The notes beneath the pieces were generated by a model. The model was not told the DNA's origin and ran no database searches. It worked only from the letters and a program-made list of their open reading frames with translations. A DNA stretch of 64,000 nt from Candidatus Tectimicrobiota bacterium (GTDB lineage: Bacteria > JACPUC01): assembly GCA_016192455.1 (NCBI GenBank), contig JACPUC010000010.1:95278-159277 (forward strand). The letters run 5' to 3'. How positions within the stretch are numbered: the stretch's first letter is position 1; every line of letters begins with the position of its first letter. This document shows, piece after piece, positions 17,143-25,780 of the stretch. Made by a program: the position numbers and the translations under genes.

Positions 17143-17706
17143 GTGGAACACGAATTTCGGATGAAGCGCGGCCATCGTCTGCTCCTCGTGGCTCTCATGG
17201 TGGTGGTGGCGGCCTGCGTGGTCTACTTCGTGGCGCTCGCCCTGAGGCTGCTGGACTCCGCCACCCTCCTCGATCTGCCGCGCGACTCGGTGCAGGTCCT
17301 CTACGGCGCCTTCTTCCTCTATGCCATCCCGGTGCTCTTCCTGGTCCTCTACGTGCTCAGTCTGATCACCTTGCGTCTTACGTACAACGAGGAAGGGCTG
17401 GAGCTGCGCAGCCTCTTCCGCCGTTTCCGGGCCTCCTGGGCGGAGGTGCGCCACGCCTTCGTCATCAACCGCAACCTCCACGTGGCCACGCGGCAGGGGT
17501 CCTTCAAGCTGCCCCTCGGCATGTTCCGCGGCGACGCGGAGAGCCTGCGCCCCTTCATCCCCGGCGAGCGCTGGCTGGAAGGCGAGGCGGCGCGGCGTCT
17601 GCGCCTGCGCAAGCTCCTGCCCTACCTCCTGGGCTGCATTCTCCTGGCGCTGCTCCTCCTCATCTTCCTGCAGCGCTACCTCAACAGCCTGCTCAAGGCG
17701 ATGTAA
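17143..17706 (+). CDS. Membrane protein with PH-like cytosolic segment
   Basis: This 187-aa protein has two N-terminal transmembrane segments (about residues 13-33 and 50-75), a soluble middle (YNEEGLELRSLFRRFRASWAEV to FKLPLGMFRG) with the strand pattern of bacterial PH-like domains, and a C-terminal transmembrane helix (LPYLLGCILLALLLLIFL). Function is unknown. Start GTG 17143 has AGGAGG at the right distance. It follows UbiD copy 3 in the same direction and may be co-transcribed. Confidence 0.7.
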   Translation: MEHEFRMKRGHRLLLVALMVVVAACVVYFVALALRLLDSATLLDLPRDSVQVLYGAFFLYAIPVLFLVLYVLSLITLRLTYNEEGLELRSLFRRFRASWAEVRHAFVINRNLHVATRQGSFKLPLGMFRGDAESLRPFIPGERWLEGEAARRLRLRKLLPYLLGCILLALLLLIFLQRYLNSLLKAM

Positions 17707-17796
17707 GCCTGGCGCGCCTCCAGCCCGGCCCGCAACCGCGCGGGACGCCTCCCGCCGGCCTCCCGTCCCACCCACCTCCATGCGCCGAGCCGATGA

Positions 17797-18783
17797 TTAC
17801 CGCGGTTTGATCTTCGTCGAGGTGTAGAGCGCCGCGGCGTTCTTGTGGTAGATGCGCTCGCGCTCCTCGGCGCCGCACGCGAGCCCTTCAATCACCTTCA
17901 AGGTGATCGGGTACTGCGCGTAAGGGTAATCCGAGCCGTAGAGCAGCCGGTCGGCGCCGAACATGCGGTAGCACATGTCCATCGCCTCCTGGTGGTAGGT
18001 GACGGTATCCAGGTAGAAGTTCTTGAACTGCTCGCTCACCGGCCCCTTGATCATCGACTTGCTGCCGGGCACCGCGGCGATGTTGTCGATGCGCCCCAAG
18101 ACGTAGGGGATGATGCTGCCGATGTGCGGCAGGACGATCTTGATGCCCGGGAACTCCTCGAAGATGCCGGCGTGGATGATGCGCAGCGCCGCAAGCGTGG
18201 TGTCGAAGAGGAAACCGACGCAGGCCATGAGGTGGAACTCCTGCATGCCGGCCATGTTGAGCGGGCGGGTGGGGTGCAGGAAGATGGGCAGGTCGTACTC
18301 GTGCATGCGGGCGAAGAAGGGGCGCAGTTCGGCATGGTCGACGGTGCGGCCGTTGATGTTGGCGAAGAGCTGCGCGCCGCGGAAGCCGAGCTGCCGGATG
18401 CAGCGGTCGAGCTCCTTCAGGGAGCTGTCCATGTCGCCGAAGCCGAGGGTGGCGTAGCCCCAGTAGTGCGCGGGGTCCTGCTTGATGATCGCGGCCAGGG
18501 CATCGTGGCCATAGGCGGCCATGTCCTCCGCCTCCTGGCCCCCCAGCAGCTCCGGCCCCGGCATGCTGATGCTGAGGATGGCGACGTCCACGCCCCGCGC
18601 CAGCATCTCCTTGGTCTTCTTCTCCATGTCGATGAGCTGCGGGGTGAACGGGATGATCAGGCCGTCCGCCAGCTTCGACCACCACATGCCGTTGCGGTGC
18701 TCGAACGTGGGGAGGCTGGTGCGCTTTGCCAACCGCGCCGCGAACTCCGCGGCCTGAAAGTGGTTCTGCACGTCAATTCGCAT
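17797..18783 (-). CDS. Amidohydrolase-2 family protein (ACMSD-like) with altered first metal ligand
   Basis: This 328-aa TIM-barrel protein belongs to the amidohydrolase-2/ACMSD group of metal-dependent decarboxylases and hydrolases. Later landmarks are in place: PIFLHPTRPL, IVLPHIGSIIPY and LLYGSDYPYAQYP (the Asp ligand). The N-terminal metal motif, normally His-x-His, reads Asp4-Val-Gln6-Asn-His8, so the first His is Gln. That may change metal affinity or reaction, as in some family members with one altered ligand. The ATG at 18783 follows AGGAG. It is transcribed away from the TetR gene, and with the UbiD cluster it suggests breakdown of a carboxylated ring compound. Confidence 0.88.
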   Translation of the reverse strand: MRIDVQNHFQAAEFAARLAKRTSLPTFEHRNGMWWSKLADGLIIPFTPQLIDMEKKTKEMLARGVDVAILSISMPGPELLGGQEAEDMAAYGHDALAAIIKQDPAHYWGYATLGFGDMDSSLKELDRCIRQLGFRGAQLFANINGRTVDHAELRPFFARMHEYDLPIFLHPTRPLNMAGMQEFHLMACVGFLFDTTLAALRIIHAGIFEEFPGIKIVLPHIGSIIPYVLGRIDNIAAVPGSKSMIKGPVSEQFKNFYLDTVTYHQEAMDMCYRMFGADRLLYGSDYPYAQYPITLKVIEGLACGAEERERIYHKNAAALYTSTKIKPR

Positions 18784-18969
18784 GCTGCGCTCCTTCTCGC
18801 TGGCGCTGTCGCAGGTTTCTGCGGTGGGGTCCCCCGGGTGGTCCACGATGCCGCCCCAGCGGCGGCCTGATCGGCGGAGAGATGACTACCAGAGAAGCCC
18901 GGGGGACGCAAGGCGATGGCGGCGCGCGGCAGGCGCTCCGCGCCGCCAGGGCGCGACCAGGACGGACCG

Positions 18970-18999
18970 TTGACGGAGGCTCGAACTATCGCTAGATAG
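18970..18999 (+). promoter_or_regulatory. Promoter and overlapping inverted repeat for the TetR gene
   Basis: TTGACG at 18970-18975 and TAGATA at 18993-18998 are separated by 17 bp, a plausible sigma70 promoter pointing to the TetR gene. The -10 overlaps CTATC-GCTA-GATAG (18986-18999), an inverted repeat that could be the operator for TetR autoregulation and for control of the divergent amidohydrolase gene. The -10 is weak (3 of 6). Confidence 0.45.
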
Positions 19000-19065
19000 A
19001 GAGCTCATGCGCCGCCGCTCTCCCTGGAGCGTCGCTCACGGTCCCATGTCGTCAGGAGTGCCGCC

Positions 19066-19839
19066 GTGCCCTCGCCCACCCCGCGCCGACGCGCCCTCCC
19101 CGCCCGCCTCGAGGAGCTCTTCACGATTGCGCTGCGGCTCATCTCGGAGAAGGGCTTCCGCGGCGTCACCATGCGCGACCTCGCCCAGAGCATGGGGATC
19201 AAGGAACCGAGCCTCTACAACTACATCAGCGAGAAGGATGAGCTGCTGGTGCGCCTGCTGCGGCCCCACATCCGCCGGCTCTGCGTCTCGGCGCAAGCGA
19301 TCGTCGACTCCGAGCAGCCTGGGCCGGCGAAGTTGCGCGCCTTCATCCGCAACCATATGGAGCAGTACCGCACGCATCACTTACCGCTGACCATCCTTTT
19401 TCAAGAGAAGGTCTATCTGCTCAACTCGAAGCATCGCGCCTGGTACCGCACCTCGTCGCGGCGCTACGAGGAAATCTTGCAGCGCCTGCTGCGCGACGGC
19501 ATGGCGCGGGGGGAGTTTGTGGAGGATGACCCGCGCCTCTGCGCCTACCTGGTGCTGGGGGCCTGCAACTCCAGCCTGAGCTGGTACCGCAGCGAAGGCT
19601 CCCTTTCGCTCGAGCGCATGATCACGCGCTTCACCGAGACCCTGGTGCGGGGGCTGCTGCCTGCCACGGGGATGCCGGAGGCGGCGCATCCCCCGGCGGC
19701 TTCTTCGGACCCTGCCGGAACGTCGCCGCGGAGGAGGGCGGCGCGGCGGCGCGGAACCACCGCCAGCGGCGCACCGGCAAGGCGCCGACGACCCGGGCGC
19801 GCTGCCGGCGGGCAAGGTGATGACGCAGGGGCCGCCTGA
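19066..19839 (+). CDS. TetR/AcrR family transcriptional regulator
   Basis: This 257-aa protein has the TetR DNA-binding domain at about residues 14-60: LFTIALRLISEKGFRGVTM, DLAQSMGIKEPSLYNYI and SEKDELLVRLL. The ligand-binding part runs to about residue 205. The last 50 residues are an Ala/Arg/Pro-rich, probably disordered tail that looks like read-on into GC-rich DNA. Start is GTG 19066 with AGGAG upstream. It is divergent from the amidohydrolase gene (282 bp apart) and probably senses a metabolite of that pathway. Confidence 0.9.
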   Translation: MPSPTPRRRALPARLEELFTIALRLISEKGFRGVTMRDLAQSMGIKEPSLYNYISEKDELLVRLLRPHIRRLCVSAQAIVDSEQPGPAKLRAFIRNHMEQYRTHHLPLTILFQEKVYLLNSKHRAWYRTSSRRYEEILQRLLRDGMARGEFVEDDPRLCAYLVLGACNSSLSWYRSEGSLSLERMITRFTETLVRGLLPATGMPEAAHPPAASSDPAGTSPRRRAARRRGTTASGAPARRRRPGRAAGGQGDDAGAA

Positions 19840-19940
19840 AGGCGCGGCGCCGGCTGGGCAGGGGTTGCGTCCCGGTGGGTCCGGCGGCTCGCCCCGCCGC
19901 CGGGCGCGCTGGAGCCGGGCCGTCCCGACCTCGTCCCGCT

Positions 19941-19969
19941 TTGACGAAAGGCGCGCGCCGTGCTATGAG
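19941..19969 (+). promoter_or_regulatory. Sigma70-type promoter of the LivJ-like gene
   Basis: TTGACG (19941-19946), a 17-bp spacer and TATGAG (19964-19969) form a good promoter about 105 bp before the ATG at 20075. The predicted start of transcription is near 19976, leaving a leader of about 100 nt. Confidence 0.58.
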
Positions 19970-20074
19970 CTGGAGAGAACTATCGCCGTTTCACCATCCA
20001 CACGTACGCTGCGGCGCCATCGAGCGTGGCCACGCACGGCGCCGAACAACGCTCACGTGACGAGGAGGGAGGAG

Positions 20075-21247
20075 ATGAAACTTCTATCCCGCGGTTTCGT
20101 TGGCATGCTGCTGCTCGGGTTCATTCTCAGTCTGGCGGGAAGTTCGCCGGTTCAGGCGCAGGAGGGCGAGGCGGTCCTTGGCCTCCTGCTGCCGACCACC
20201 GGCTTCGTCGCTTACTACGGCAAGCAGATGCGTCTCTCGGCGGATATGGCCGTGGAGGACATCAACAAGGCCGGCGGCATCAACGGCAAGAAGATTCGCC
20301 TCGTCTTCTACGACACCGGCGGCAAGCCTGAGGAGGCCATCAACTCGACGCGGCGCTTGGCGACCTCCGACAACGTCGTGGCCATCATGGGGCCGATGAC
20401 CAGCAGCGAGTGCCGGGTGGCCTATCCGCTGGCGAACCGCCTCGGCATTCCCATCGTCGCTTCGGCCTGCTCGGCCCCTGGGCTGGGCGCCGCCAACCGC
20501 CCGTGGGCCTTCCGCAACACCGTGCTCGAGGCGGACGTGGCCGCCCCGTCTCTCACTTACTGGGCCAAGAAGCACAACGTCAAGAGCGTCGTGGTGTTCT
20601 ACGATAACAAGGACATCGTCAGCAAGTCCTTCGGCCTGGAAGTGATGCCAGCCCTCCTGAAAGATAACGGCATCAAGCTCGTCGACTCGATCTCGGTGGT
20701 GACGGGAGATATGGACTACAGCGCCCAGGTCACCAAAGCCAAGTCGCTGAACGCGGAGGGGCTGGTCCTCTCCGCCCTGGCGAACGAGTCGGCGGGGATT
20801 GCCCGCGAGGCGCGCCGCCAGGGGCTGAAGCAGCCGATGTTCGGCGGCAGCTTCCTGGCCGGGCCGCAGTTCATCTCCAAGGGCGGCAGCGCGGTGGAAG
20901 GCGTGATCATGGGGAGCGGCTTCTGGCAGGATAACCCCGACCCGACCATCGCCGCCTTCGTGAAGCGCTTCAAGGAGCGCGAACCGAGCAAGGAGCCGCC
21001 ACACCAGGTGACGGTCTATCAGTACGAAACGATCACCATCATGAAGTATTGTTCCGAGAAGACGGGCGTGCAGTTCAAGCCTGAAACGCTGAAACAAGAC
21101 CGCGAGAAAATCCGCGATTGCTGGCAGAACCTGCGCAACCACAAGGTGCTTAGCAGCACCATGTCGATGATCGAAGGCGACGGCAAACGCCCACCCCTCA
21201 TCATCGAAGTCAAAGGCGGCACCTTCGAGCTCCTGAAGACGAACTAA
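20075..21247 (+). CDS. ABC transporter substrate-binding protein, LivJ-like (branched-chain amino acid type)
   Basis: This 390-aa protein has a signal peptide (residues 1-28, ending SSPVQAQEG) and the type-1 periplasmic-binding fold of LivJ/HAAT proteins: GLLLPTTGFVAYYGKQM, AVEDINKAGGINGKKI, VVAIMGPMTSSE and LANRLGIPIVASACSAP. In metabolically versatile bacteria, this family also imports aromatic and dicarboxylic acids. ATG 20075 is preceded by GGAGGGAGGAG. No permease or ATPase gene is adjacent, and the IS3 element begins 310 bp downstream, so partner genes may have been displaced. Confidence 0.92.
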   Translation: MKLLSRGFVGMLLLGFILSLAGSSPVQAQEGEAVLGLLLPTTGFVAYYGKQMRLSADMAVEDINKAGGINGKKIRLVFYDTGGKPEEAINSTRRLATSDNVVAIMGPMTSSECRVAYPLANRLGIPIVASACSAPGLGAANRPWAFRNTVLEADVAAPSLTYWAKKHNVKSVVVFYDNKDIVSKSFGLEVMPALLKDNGIKLVDSISVVTGDMDYSAQVTKAKSLNAEGLVLSALANESAGIAREARRQGLKQPMFGGSFLAGPQFISKGGSAVEGVIMGSGFWQDNPDPTIAAFVKRFKEREPSKEPPHQVTVYQYETITIMKYCSEKTGVQFKPETLKQDREKIRDCWQNLRNHKVLSSTMSMIEGDGKRPPLIIEVKGGTFELLKTN

Positions 21248-21288
21248 GCCAGGAGACGAAGCCCCGGCTATCTTGAGGGGAGGAGAAG

Positions 21289-21311
21289 GTGGGGGATCAT
21301 TGATCCCCCAC
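21289..21311 (+). terminator. Strong hairpin after the LivJ-like gene
   Basis: GTGGGGGATC-ATT-GATCCCCCAC forms a 10-bp stem about 40 bp after the stop codon. It lacks a downstream T-run, so it is a candidate intrinsic terminator or mRNA 3'-end stabiliser at best. Confidence 0.45.
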
Positions 21312-21615
21312 AAATAGACCCCGCAACAGCTCGACCTTAGCTCAGAAGTCTCGACAGGGCAAGGGGATACGCAAGTATCCCCTTGTTTCGTAAGGAGTAA
21401 GTCCGCTAACACCTCGCCTTGATGGTGGGCTGGAAGGAGACGAAGCAACACGAGCAGAGCCCCGGGTGGAGGAAAAAACTGGCACAGAATCTTGCACAAA
21501 CGACCCGCAAAAGACTCCTGGCGGTCGGGCCGAGAAGCCTGCCGCTCCGTCATGGGTGCACTGGAGTTGACCCGTTTTCGTGGACACGCGATGCTTTGAG
21601 CAGGAGGTGTTCACG

Positions 21616-21927
21616 ATGCCCAAGACAAGACGACCGTATCCCCCGGAGTTCCGCCGTCAGATGGTGGAGCTGGTGCGTGCCGGCCGCAGCCCGGATGAGC
21701 TGGCACGTGAGTTCGAGCCCTCCGGCCAGTCCATCCGCAATTGGGTGCGCCAAGCGGCGCGTGAAGCTGGCGCTGGCGACGGGTTGAGCGCCGATGAGCG
21801 CCAGGAGTTGCGCCGGCTGCGCCGCGAGGTGCGGCAGCTGCGCACGGAACGGGAGATTCTGGCAAAAGCCGCGGCCTGGTTCGCTCGGGAGACCGACTCG
21901 CTCACCTCGAGGCCTTCGAGTTCGTGA
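21616..21927 (+). CDS. IS3-family transposase OrfA
   Basis: This 103-aa protein has the OrfA layout: an HTH (PPEFRRQMVELVRAGRSPDE, then FEPSGQSIRNWVRQA) followed by a leucine-zipper-like coiled coil (about 65-95, RQELRRLRREVRQLRTEREIL). ATG 21616 follows AGGAGGTG. It ends in a 4-nt overlap with orfB, which is in the -1 frame. CAAAAG at about 21863-21868 is a possible slippery site for making the OrfAB fusion. Confidence 0.9.
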   Translation: MPKTRRPYPPEFRRQMVELVRAGRSPDELAREFEPSGQSIRNWVRQAAREAGAGDGLSADERQELRRLRREVRQLRTEREILAKAAAWFARETDSLTSRPSSS

Positions 21928-22772
21928 AGGCGCACCAGGTCCGCTATCCGGTGGCCACCATGTGTCGCCTGCTGGGTGTCTCCGCCAGCGGCTACCATGC
22001 GTGGCGGAAACGCCTGCCGTCGGGACGGGCGCGGGCCGATCGGGAGCTGACTATGCAGATTCGGGCCATCCACGCGCGCTCGCGCGGCACCTACGGGGCG
22101 CCACGGGTACAGGCTGAACTCGCCGCCCAGGGCATCCGCGTGGGCCAGAAACGGGTGGCGCGCCTGATGCGGGCCGCGGGCTTGGCAGGCGTCAGTCGCC
22201 GGCGCCGCGTGCGCACGACCACGCGCGGCTCCGCGGCTCACCCCGCCGCCGACCTGGTGGCACGCGACTTCACGGCAGCGGCCCCCGACCGCCTGTGGGT
22301 GGCCGACATCACGTATCTCCCCACCGGCGCGGGATTCCTCTACCTCGCCGTCGTCCTCGACGCCTTCAGCCGCCGCATCATCGGCTGGGCCATGGAAGGG
22401 CACCGGCGCACCGAGCTCGTCCTCCAGGCGCTCGATATGGCCCTCCGCCAGCGCTGCCCGCGGGGCGTCGTGCATCATTCCGACCACGGCACCCAATACA
22501 CCTCCCTCGCCTTTGGAACGCGCTGCCGAGAGGCCGGCGTGCGCCCCTCCAGGGGACCGGTGGGGGACTGCTACGACAACGCCCTGTGCGAGAGCTTCTT
22601 TGCCACCCTGGAGTGCGAGCTGCTGGACCGCCACCGCTTCCGCACCCACGGGGAAGCGCGGCGGGCGGTGTTCGAGTTCATCGAAGGGTGGTACAACACC
22701 CATCGTCGCCACTCGTCCCTCGGCCACCTCTCTCCCCTCGACTACGAAAGGACCTACTCACCTGCGGCCTAA
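21924..22772 (+). CDS. IS3-family transposase OrfB (DDE integrase core)
   Basis: This 282-aa protein has the rve/DDE core. An N-terminal HTH_21-type region (RAIHARSRGTYGAPRVQAEL) precedes the catalytic domain with WVADITYLPTGAGFLYLAVVLDAFSR (first Asp), HHSDHGTQYTS (second Asp) and the catalytic Glu in DNALCESFFATLECE. The C-terminal YNTHRRHSSLGHLSPLDYE is the usual IS3 ending. The frame is intact, so the element may still be active if the frameshift works. Confidence 0.93.
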   Translation: MKAHQVRYPVATMCRLLGVSASGYHAWRKRLPSGRARADRELTMQIRAIHARSRGTYGAPRVQAELAAQGIRVGQKRVARLMRAAGLAGVSRRRRVRTTTRGSAAHPAADLVARDFTAAAPDRLWVADITYLPTGAGFLYLAVVLDAFSRRIIGWAMEGHRRTELVLQALDMALRQRCPRGVVHHSDHGTQYTSLAFGTRCREAGVRPSRGPVGDCYDNALCESFFATLECELLDRHRFRTHGEARRAVFEFIEGWYNTHRRHSSLGHLSPLDYERTYSPAA

Positions 22773-22948
22773 AGGCGAAAGCTGTTTACCGTCTACGAAA
22801 GCGGGTGAACTTCACCCAAAGCCGCCTGGTCGAGACTGGTGATGAAATTCGGCCTGCGCCCTTGGCGATCCCGCAAGGAGGCGAATCACTTCGCGAAAGA
22901 CCTCGACAACGTTGTCTCAAACGACGAAACCGGGTCAACTCCCTCTCA

Positions 22949-24712
22949 TCACCATTGGGTGCGTTCGAGCAGCTTCATGAAATTCCGCTTGGGCTTGTGC
23001 GCCGCGCGGACCGACGCGAGGTATTGCGCAAACTCGGACTCCCGGCCCAGACGCGCCATCAACTCCTGGACCTTCTTCAGCAGCCCGACGGCCTCCCGGT
23101 ACGCTTCGTTGTTCTTCCGGCTCAGCGTGGGCTCGATCCGCCGCTGGTAGAGCGGCAGGGCGTCCTCAGGATGGCTCTTCTCTCGTTTCTTGGCGAGCTC
23201 CATCCACTGGTCGTCGGCGCAGCCGCCCTCGGTGGCCTCCCGCCAGGCCGCCTTGATGTCCTTCTCCCAGAGGAAGACCCGCACGAGTTCCGTGTGGTCC
23301 GACCGCCGCTCCCAGGCCCATCGGTCGCCGCTGGCCTGGCGCTTCGCCGCGGCGATTGATTGCCGAAGGAGATCCAGCGCCTTCGCTCGCCACGTCGTCC
23401 ACTGGCCGATCTTGTCGGCGTGGCGTTTCAGGTTTTGGTACCGGTCGAGTGTGGGCGACTCCGCGAACTCTGCCCAGGCGAGGGCCATCGCGTCGTCGTG
23501 GCGCCCGCGGCGGTGATACTCGGCGGCCAGGAACTCCCGCAGCCGCGGGTCGGTCCGCGTGGGGAAGGCCGTGACGCCGCGCTCCGCCCAGTCGAGCGCC
23601 AAGTCGTGCTTCCCGGCCTGCTGGTACGTCTCGGCGATCTGGAGATAGTCGTAGGCCGTGGAGAGGTCGCGGGTCTTGACCGCGACGACCGCCTCCACGT
23701 CGCCCGTCCGCCGCGCCAGCGTCTCCATGATGTGGGTGATGCGGAAGCGTGTTCCATACTTCGCCGGGTCGTCGCGGCCGGGGCCGAGGGGGCGCACCTT
23801 GGCCCATTCGGCCTCCGCCAGCGTCCGGTACACTGCCAGTCCCTTCTCGCCGAGAACATCCGCGTAGGTGTCCGCCGCGCCGTAGAAGGTGTCCCACTCG
23901 GCGCGCAGCTCCCACGCGAAGAGGCGCCTGGCCAGCTCTTCAGGGTCGGGCATAGCTTTCCGGCACGCCTTGAGGTGGAGCTCCTGCAGGCGTTCAAGGA
24001 TGCCGCCCATGTGGCCGTCCGAATCGTCGACGGACTCGATCGCCGCTTCCACGTCTTCCAGCGCATGCTCGGTCAGGTCGATGACCTCGGAGGCATATCC
24101 CCCTTTGAGGATGTCCTCTACCGCATCGATCACTTCTTCAATCCGCGAAGCGTAGTCGTAGGCGCCCCGGTAATCGACGAAGCCGCCCCCATCCACGGCC
24201 TCATCGATCGCCAGCCGATAGGTGGCGAGGTCGAGCCCCTTGGCACGCTCCTTCGCGGCCTTCATGAGCAGCCGCTGGCGCAGTCGATCGTCGTCCATGC
24301 CTTGCTCCATGAGCAGGTCGACGAGCGCATTCTTGTCCTGACCGGCGAGGTAGGCGCGGACATCCTTCATGGTCACCACTGGCTTGGCGAGTTTCTTTTC
24401 CCCGGCGTGATCCGGTCGCGCTTGGTCCAGCCACGCCAAGCCCACGGCCACGCAGTGCTTGCAGAAGGCGCCGTCCTGGCCAACCGGACAGGTGCACGAG
24501 TACCGGACCTTGCCGTCTTCGATCCAAAACTTGACCCGATACGGCAGGGTCCCCCGAACCTTCGCGGTGACCGTTCCCCCATGCTCGGCCAGGGATCCGA
24601 CCCGCCCGCCGGCGAAATACCCTTCGCCGCGCTCGAATGACCGCGCCCCCGCCGCGCGTTGGAGCATGCGGCGATCCAGGACTGCCGTGAGGTCCCGTGC
24701 CTTCGACGTCAT
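22949..24712 (-). CDS. SWIM zinc-finger protein coupled to cas6
   Basis: This is a 587-aa protein. The SWIM motif, a CxCxnCxH zinc site, is at about residues 58-75 (YSCTCPVGQDGAFCKH). The rest is predominantly helical with TPR-like stretches (ETYQQAGKHDLALDWAERG, EYHRRGRHDDAMALAWAEF). SWIM domains bind DNA or proteins. The ATG at 24712 overlaps the cas6 stop (ATGA), so the two genes are translationally coupled; a longer frame upstream would lie inside cas6. Its placement in the CRISPR operon suggests a role in crRNA handling or an accessory defence function, but this is inference. Its 3' end lies 6 bp from the IS3 end. Confidence 0.82.
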   Translation of the reverse strand: MTSKARDLTAVLDRRMLQRAAGARSFERGEGYFAGGRVGSLAEHGGTVTAKVRGTLPYRVKFWIEDGKVRYSCTCPVGQDGAFCKHCVAVGLAWLDQARPDHAGEKKLAKPVVTMKDVRAYLAGQDKNALVDLLMEQGMDDDRLRQRLLMKAAKERAKGLDLATYRLAIDEAVDGGGFVDYRGAYDYASRIEEVIDAVEDILKGGYASEVIDLTEHALEDVEAAIESVDDSDGHMGGILERLQELHLKACRKAMPDPEELARRLFAWELRAEWDTFYGAADTYADVLGEKGLAVYRTLAEAEWAKVRPLGPGRDDPAKYGTRFRITHIMETLARRTGDVEAVVAVKTRDLSTAYDYLQIAETYQQAGKHDLALDWAERGVTAFPTRTDPRLREFLAAEYHRRGRHDDAMALAWAEFAESPTLDRYQNLKRHADKIGQWTTWRAKALDLLRQSIAAAKRQASGDRWAWERRSDHTELVRVFLWEKDIKAAWREATEGGCADDQWMELAKKREKSHPEDALPLYQRRIEPTLSRKNNEAYREAVGLLKKVQELMARLGRESEFAQYLASVRAAHKPKRNFMKLLERTQW

Positions 24713-25599
24713 CCCGCCTGCCTCCCTTCCGCCGGCTCCAACGGCTCCACCACAAGCTGCCCCAAGCCCACCACGGCGCCCTTGCCGAGGTGCAGCCATT
24801 GGGCGGCGGCGAGCAGGGGCCAGAGATCGCCGGGGCCCTCTGGCAGATCGAGGTGTCCGGTTACGCCGCGCATCTCGATCTCGCTCTGCTGGCGGGCGGA
24901 GTAACGCACCAAATCGAGGCGCTCACCCTGCCAGGGCAACGTGGCGATACTCTGCGCCAGGTCGAGGAGCTGCGGGCGCAAGGCTGCAAGCTGTTCCTGG
25001 TCTTCCGGGGTGAGAAGGGGCTGGAGGCGGCGGGCGCCGGCCACCACGAGGTCGGCCAGAGTGGGATGGGCGAGCAGACGGTGACGGCGCAGCAGCCGCA
25101 GCGGGGCGGGAAAGGTGAGGCGGCAGGGGGTGCTTGCGGGTGGACCAGCGAGGGGCCAGGCGGCTTCGCTGAGGGGCCAGGCGGTGTCGGCGCCACTGCT
25201 TTCGCAAGGCTGGCCATCAGGACCAAGCAGCCGTAACACCCGGACGTGGAACCGCTGGCGGTCGGGACCAAGCCCCATGCCGGAGGCGATGTCCCAGGCG
25301 CGCAGTAAAAGGGCATCGTGCCGCAGGCCGGCGCCGAAGGAGACCCACTCCAGGGCCGGCGCATCCTCTGGATCGTACGGGGCGGGACGCAGGATAAACG
25401 CCGGCGAGCGCCGCGTGGACCGGCCCTCACCTTCGAAGACAGTGAGATAGGCTTGAGAATCGAGGTCGTGCAGCGCTGCCCCCCAGACGCCGCGCAACAT
25501 CGGCGCCGTGGCCTGCACGCCTGGGGTGCTCAGCGACAGGCGACGCGGCAGGACACGGATGCCGGTAAGCAACCTGCGCAGCGAGGATTCAAGCGTCAC
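24709..25599 (-). CDS. cas6: Cas6 family pre-crRNA endoribonuclease
   Basis: This 296-aa RAMP protein fits the Cas6 family that cuts CRISPR precursor RNA within repeats. The diagnostic C-terminal glycine-rich loop is clear (HLGKGAVVGLGQLVVE, near residues 266-281), preceded by LRLLRRHRLLAHPTLADLV in the middle. The N-terminal part (LRGVWGAALHDLD) is the usual ferredoxin-like entry. It is read in the same direction as cas1, cas2 and the array and lies just after the array's trailer. The catalytic His cannot be assigned with confidence. A repeat ending in ATTGAAAC when read on the minus strand is the product expected of Cas6 cleavage. Confidence 0.82.
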   Translation of the reverse strand: MTLESSLRRLLTGIRVLPRRLSLSTPGVQATAPMLRGVWGAALHDLDSQAYLTVFEGEGRSTRRSPAFILRPAPYDPEDAPALEWVSFGAGLRHDALLLRAWDIASGMGLGPDRQRFHVRVLRLLGPDGQPCESSGADTAWPLSEAAWPLAGPPASTPCRLTFPAPLRLLRRHRLLAHPTLADLVVAGARRLQPLLTPEDQEQLAALRPQLLDLAQSIATLPWQGERLDLVRYSARQQSEIEMRGVTGHLDLPEGPGDLWPLLAAAQWLHLGKGAVVGLGQLVVEPLEPAEGRQAG

Positions 25600-25729
25600 G
25601 CCACAATCCCCTCAAGAACGGGGCTCCCTTCTCATTTGCTGAATACCCACCCGGCTGACCGGCTCCATTCTCCCCGCTTGTAGTCTCCTCTAAACCTGTC
25701 TAAACCTGGCTTTCTTTCAAGGGCCCGCC

Positions 25730-25771
25730 GCGGGGCGCCGCCCCGCACCCCGCTGGGGTCATCGACCCCAG
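25730..25771 (-). terminator. Tandem hairpins at the trailer end of the CRISPR array
   Basis: Two adjacent perfect hairpins, GCGGGGC-GCC-GCCCCGC (25730-25746) and CTGGGGTC-ATC-GACCCCAG (25753-25771), lie 10 bp beyond the last (trailer) repeat. They could end or attenuate array transcription before cas6, though no U-tract follows. Confidence 0.4.
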
Positions 25772-25780
25772 ACCCCACTA

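Larger units (their letters stand above)
21562..22942 (+). mobile_element. IS3-family insertion sequence, apparently complete
   Basis: The element has inverted ends: TGGAGTTGACCCGTTTTCGT at 21562-21581 and, in reverse complement, GGAGTTGACCCGGTTTCGT at 22924-22942 (one internal mismatch over 19 bp). Between them lie overlapping orfA and orfB in the IS3 arrangement. About 150 bp of non-coding DNA separate orfB from the right end. No clear target duplication is visible. The right end falls only 6 bp from the stop codon of the SWIM gene, so the insertion spared that gene. Confidence 0.88.
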
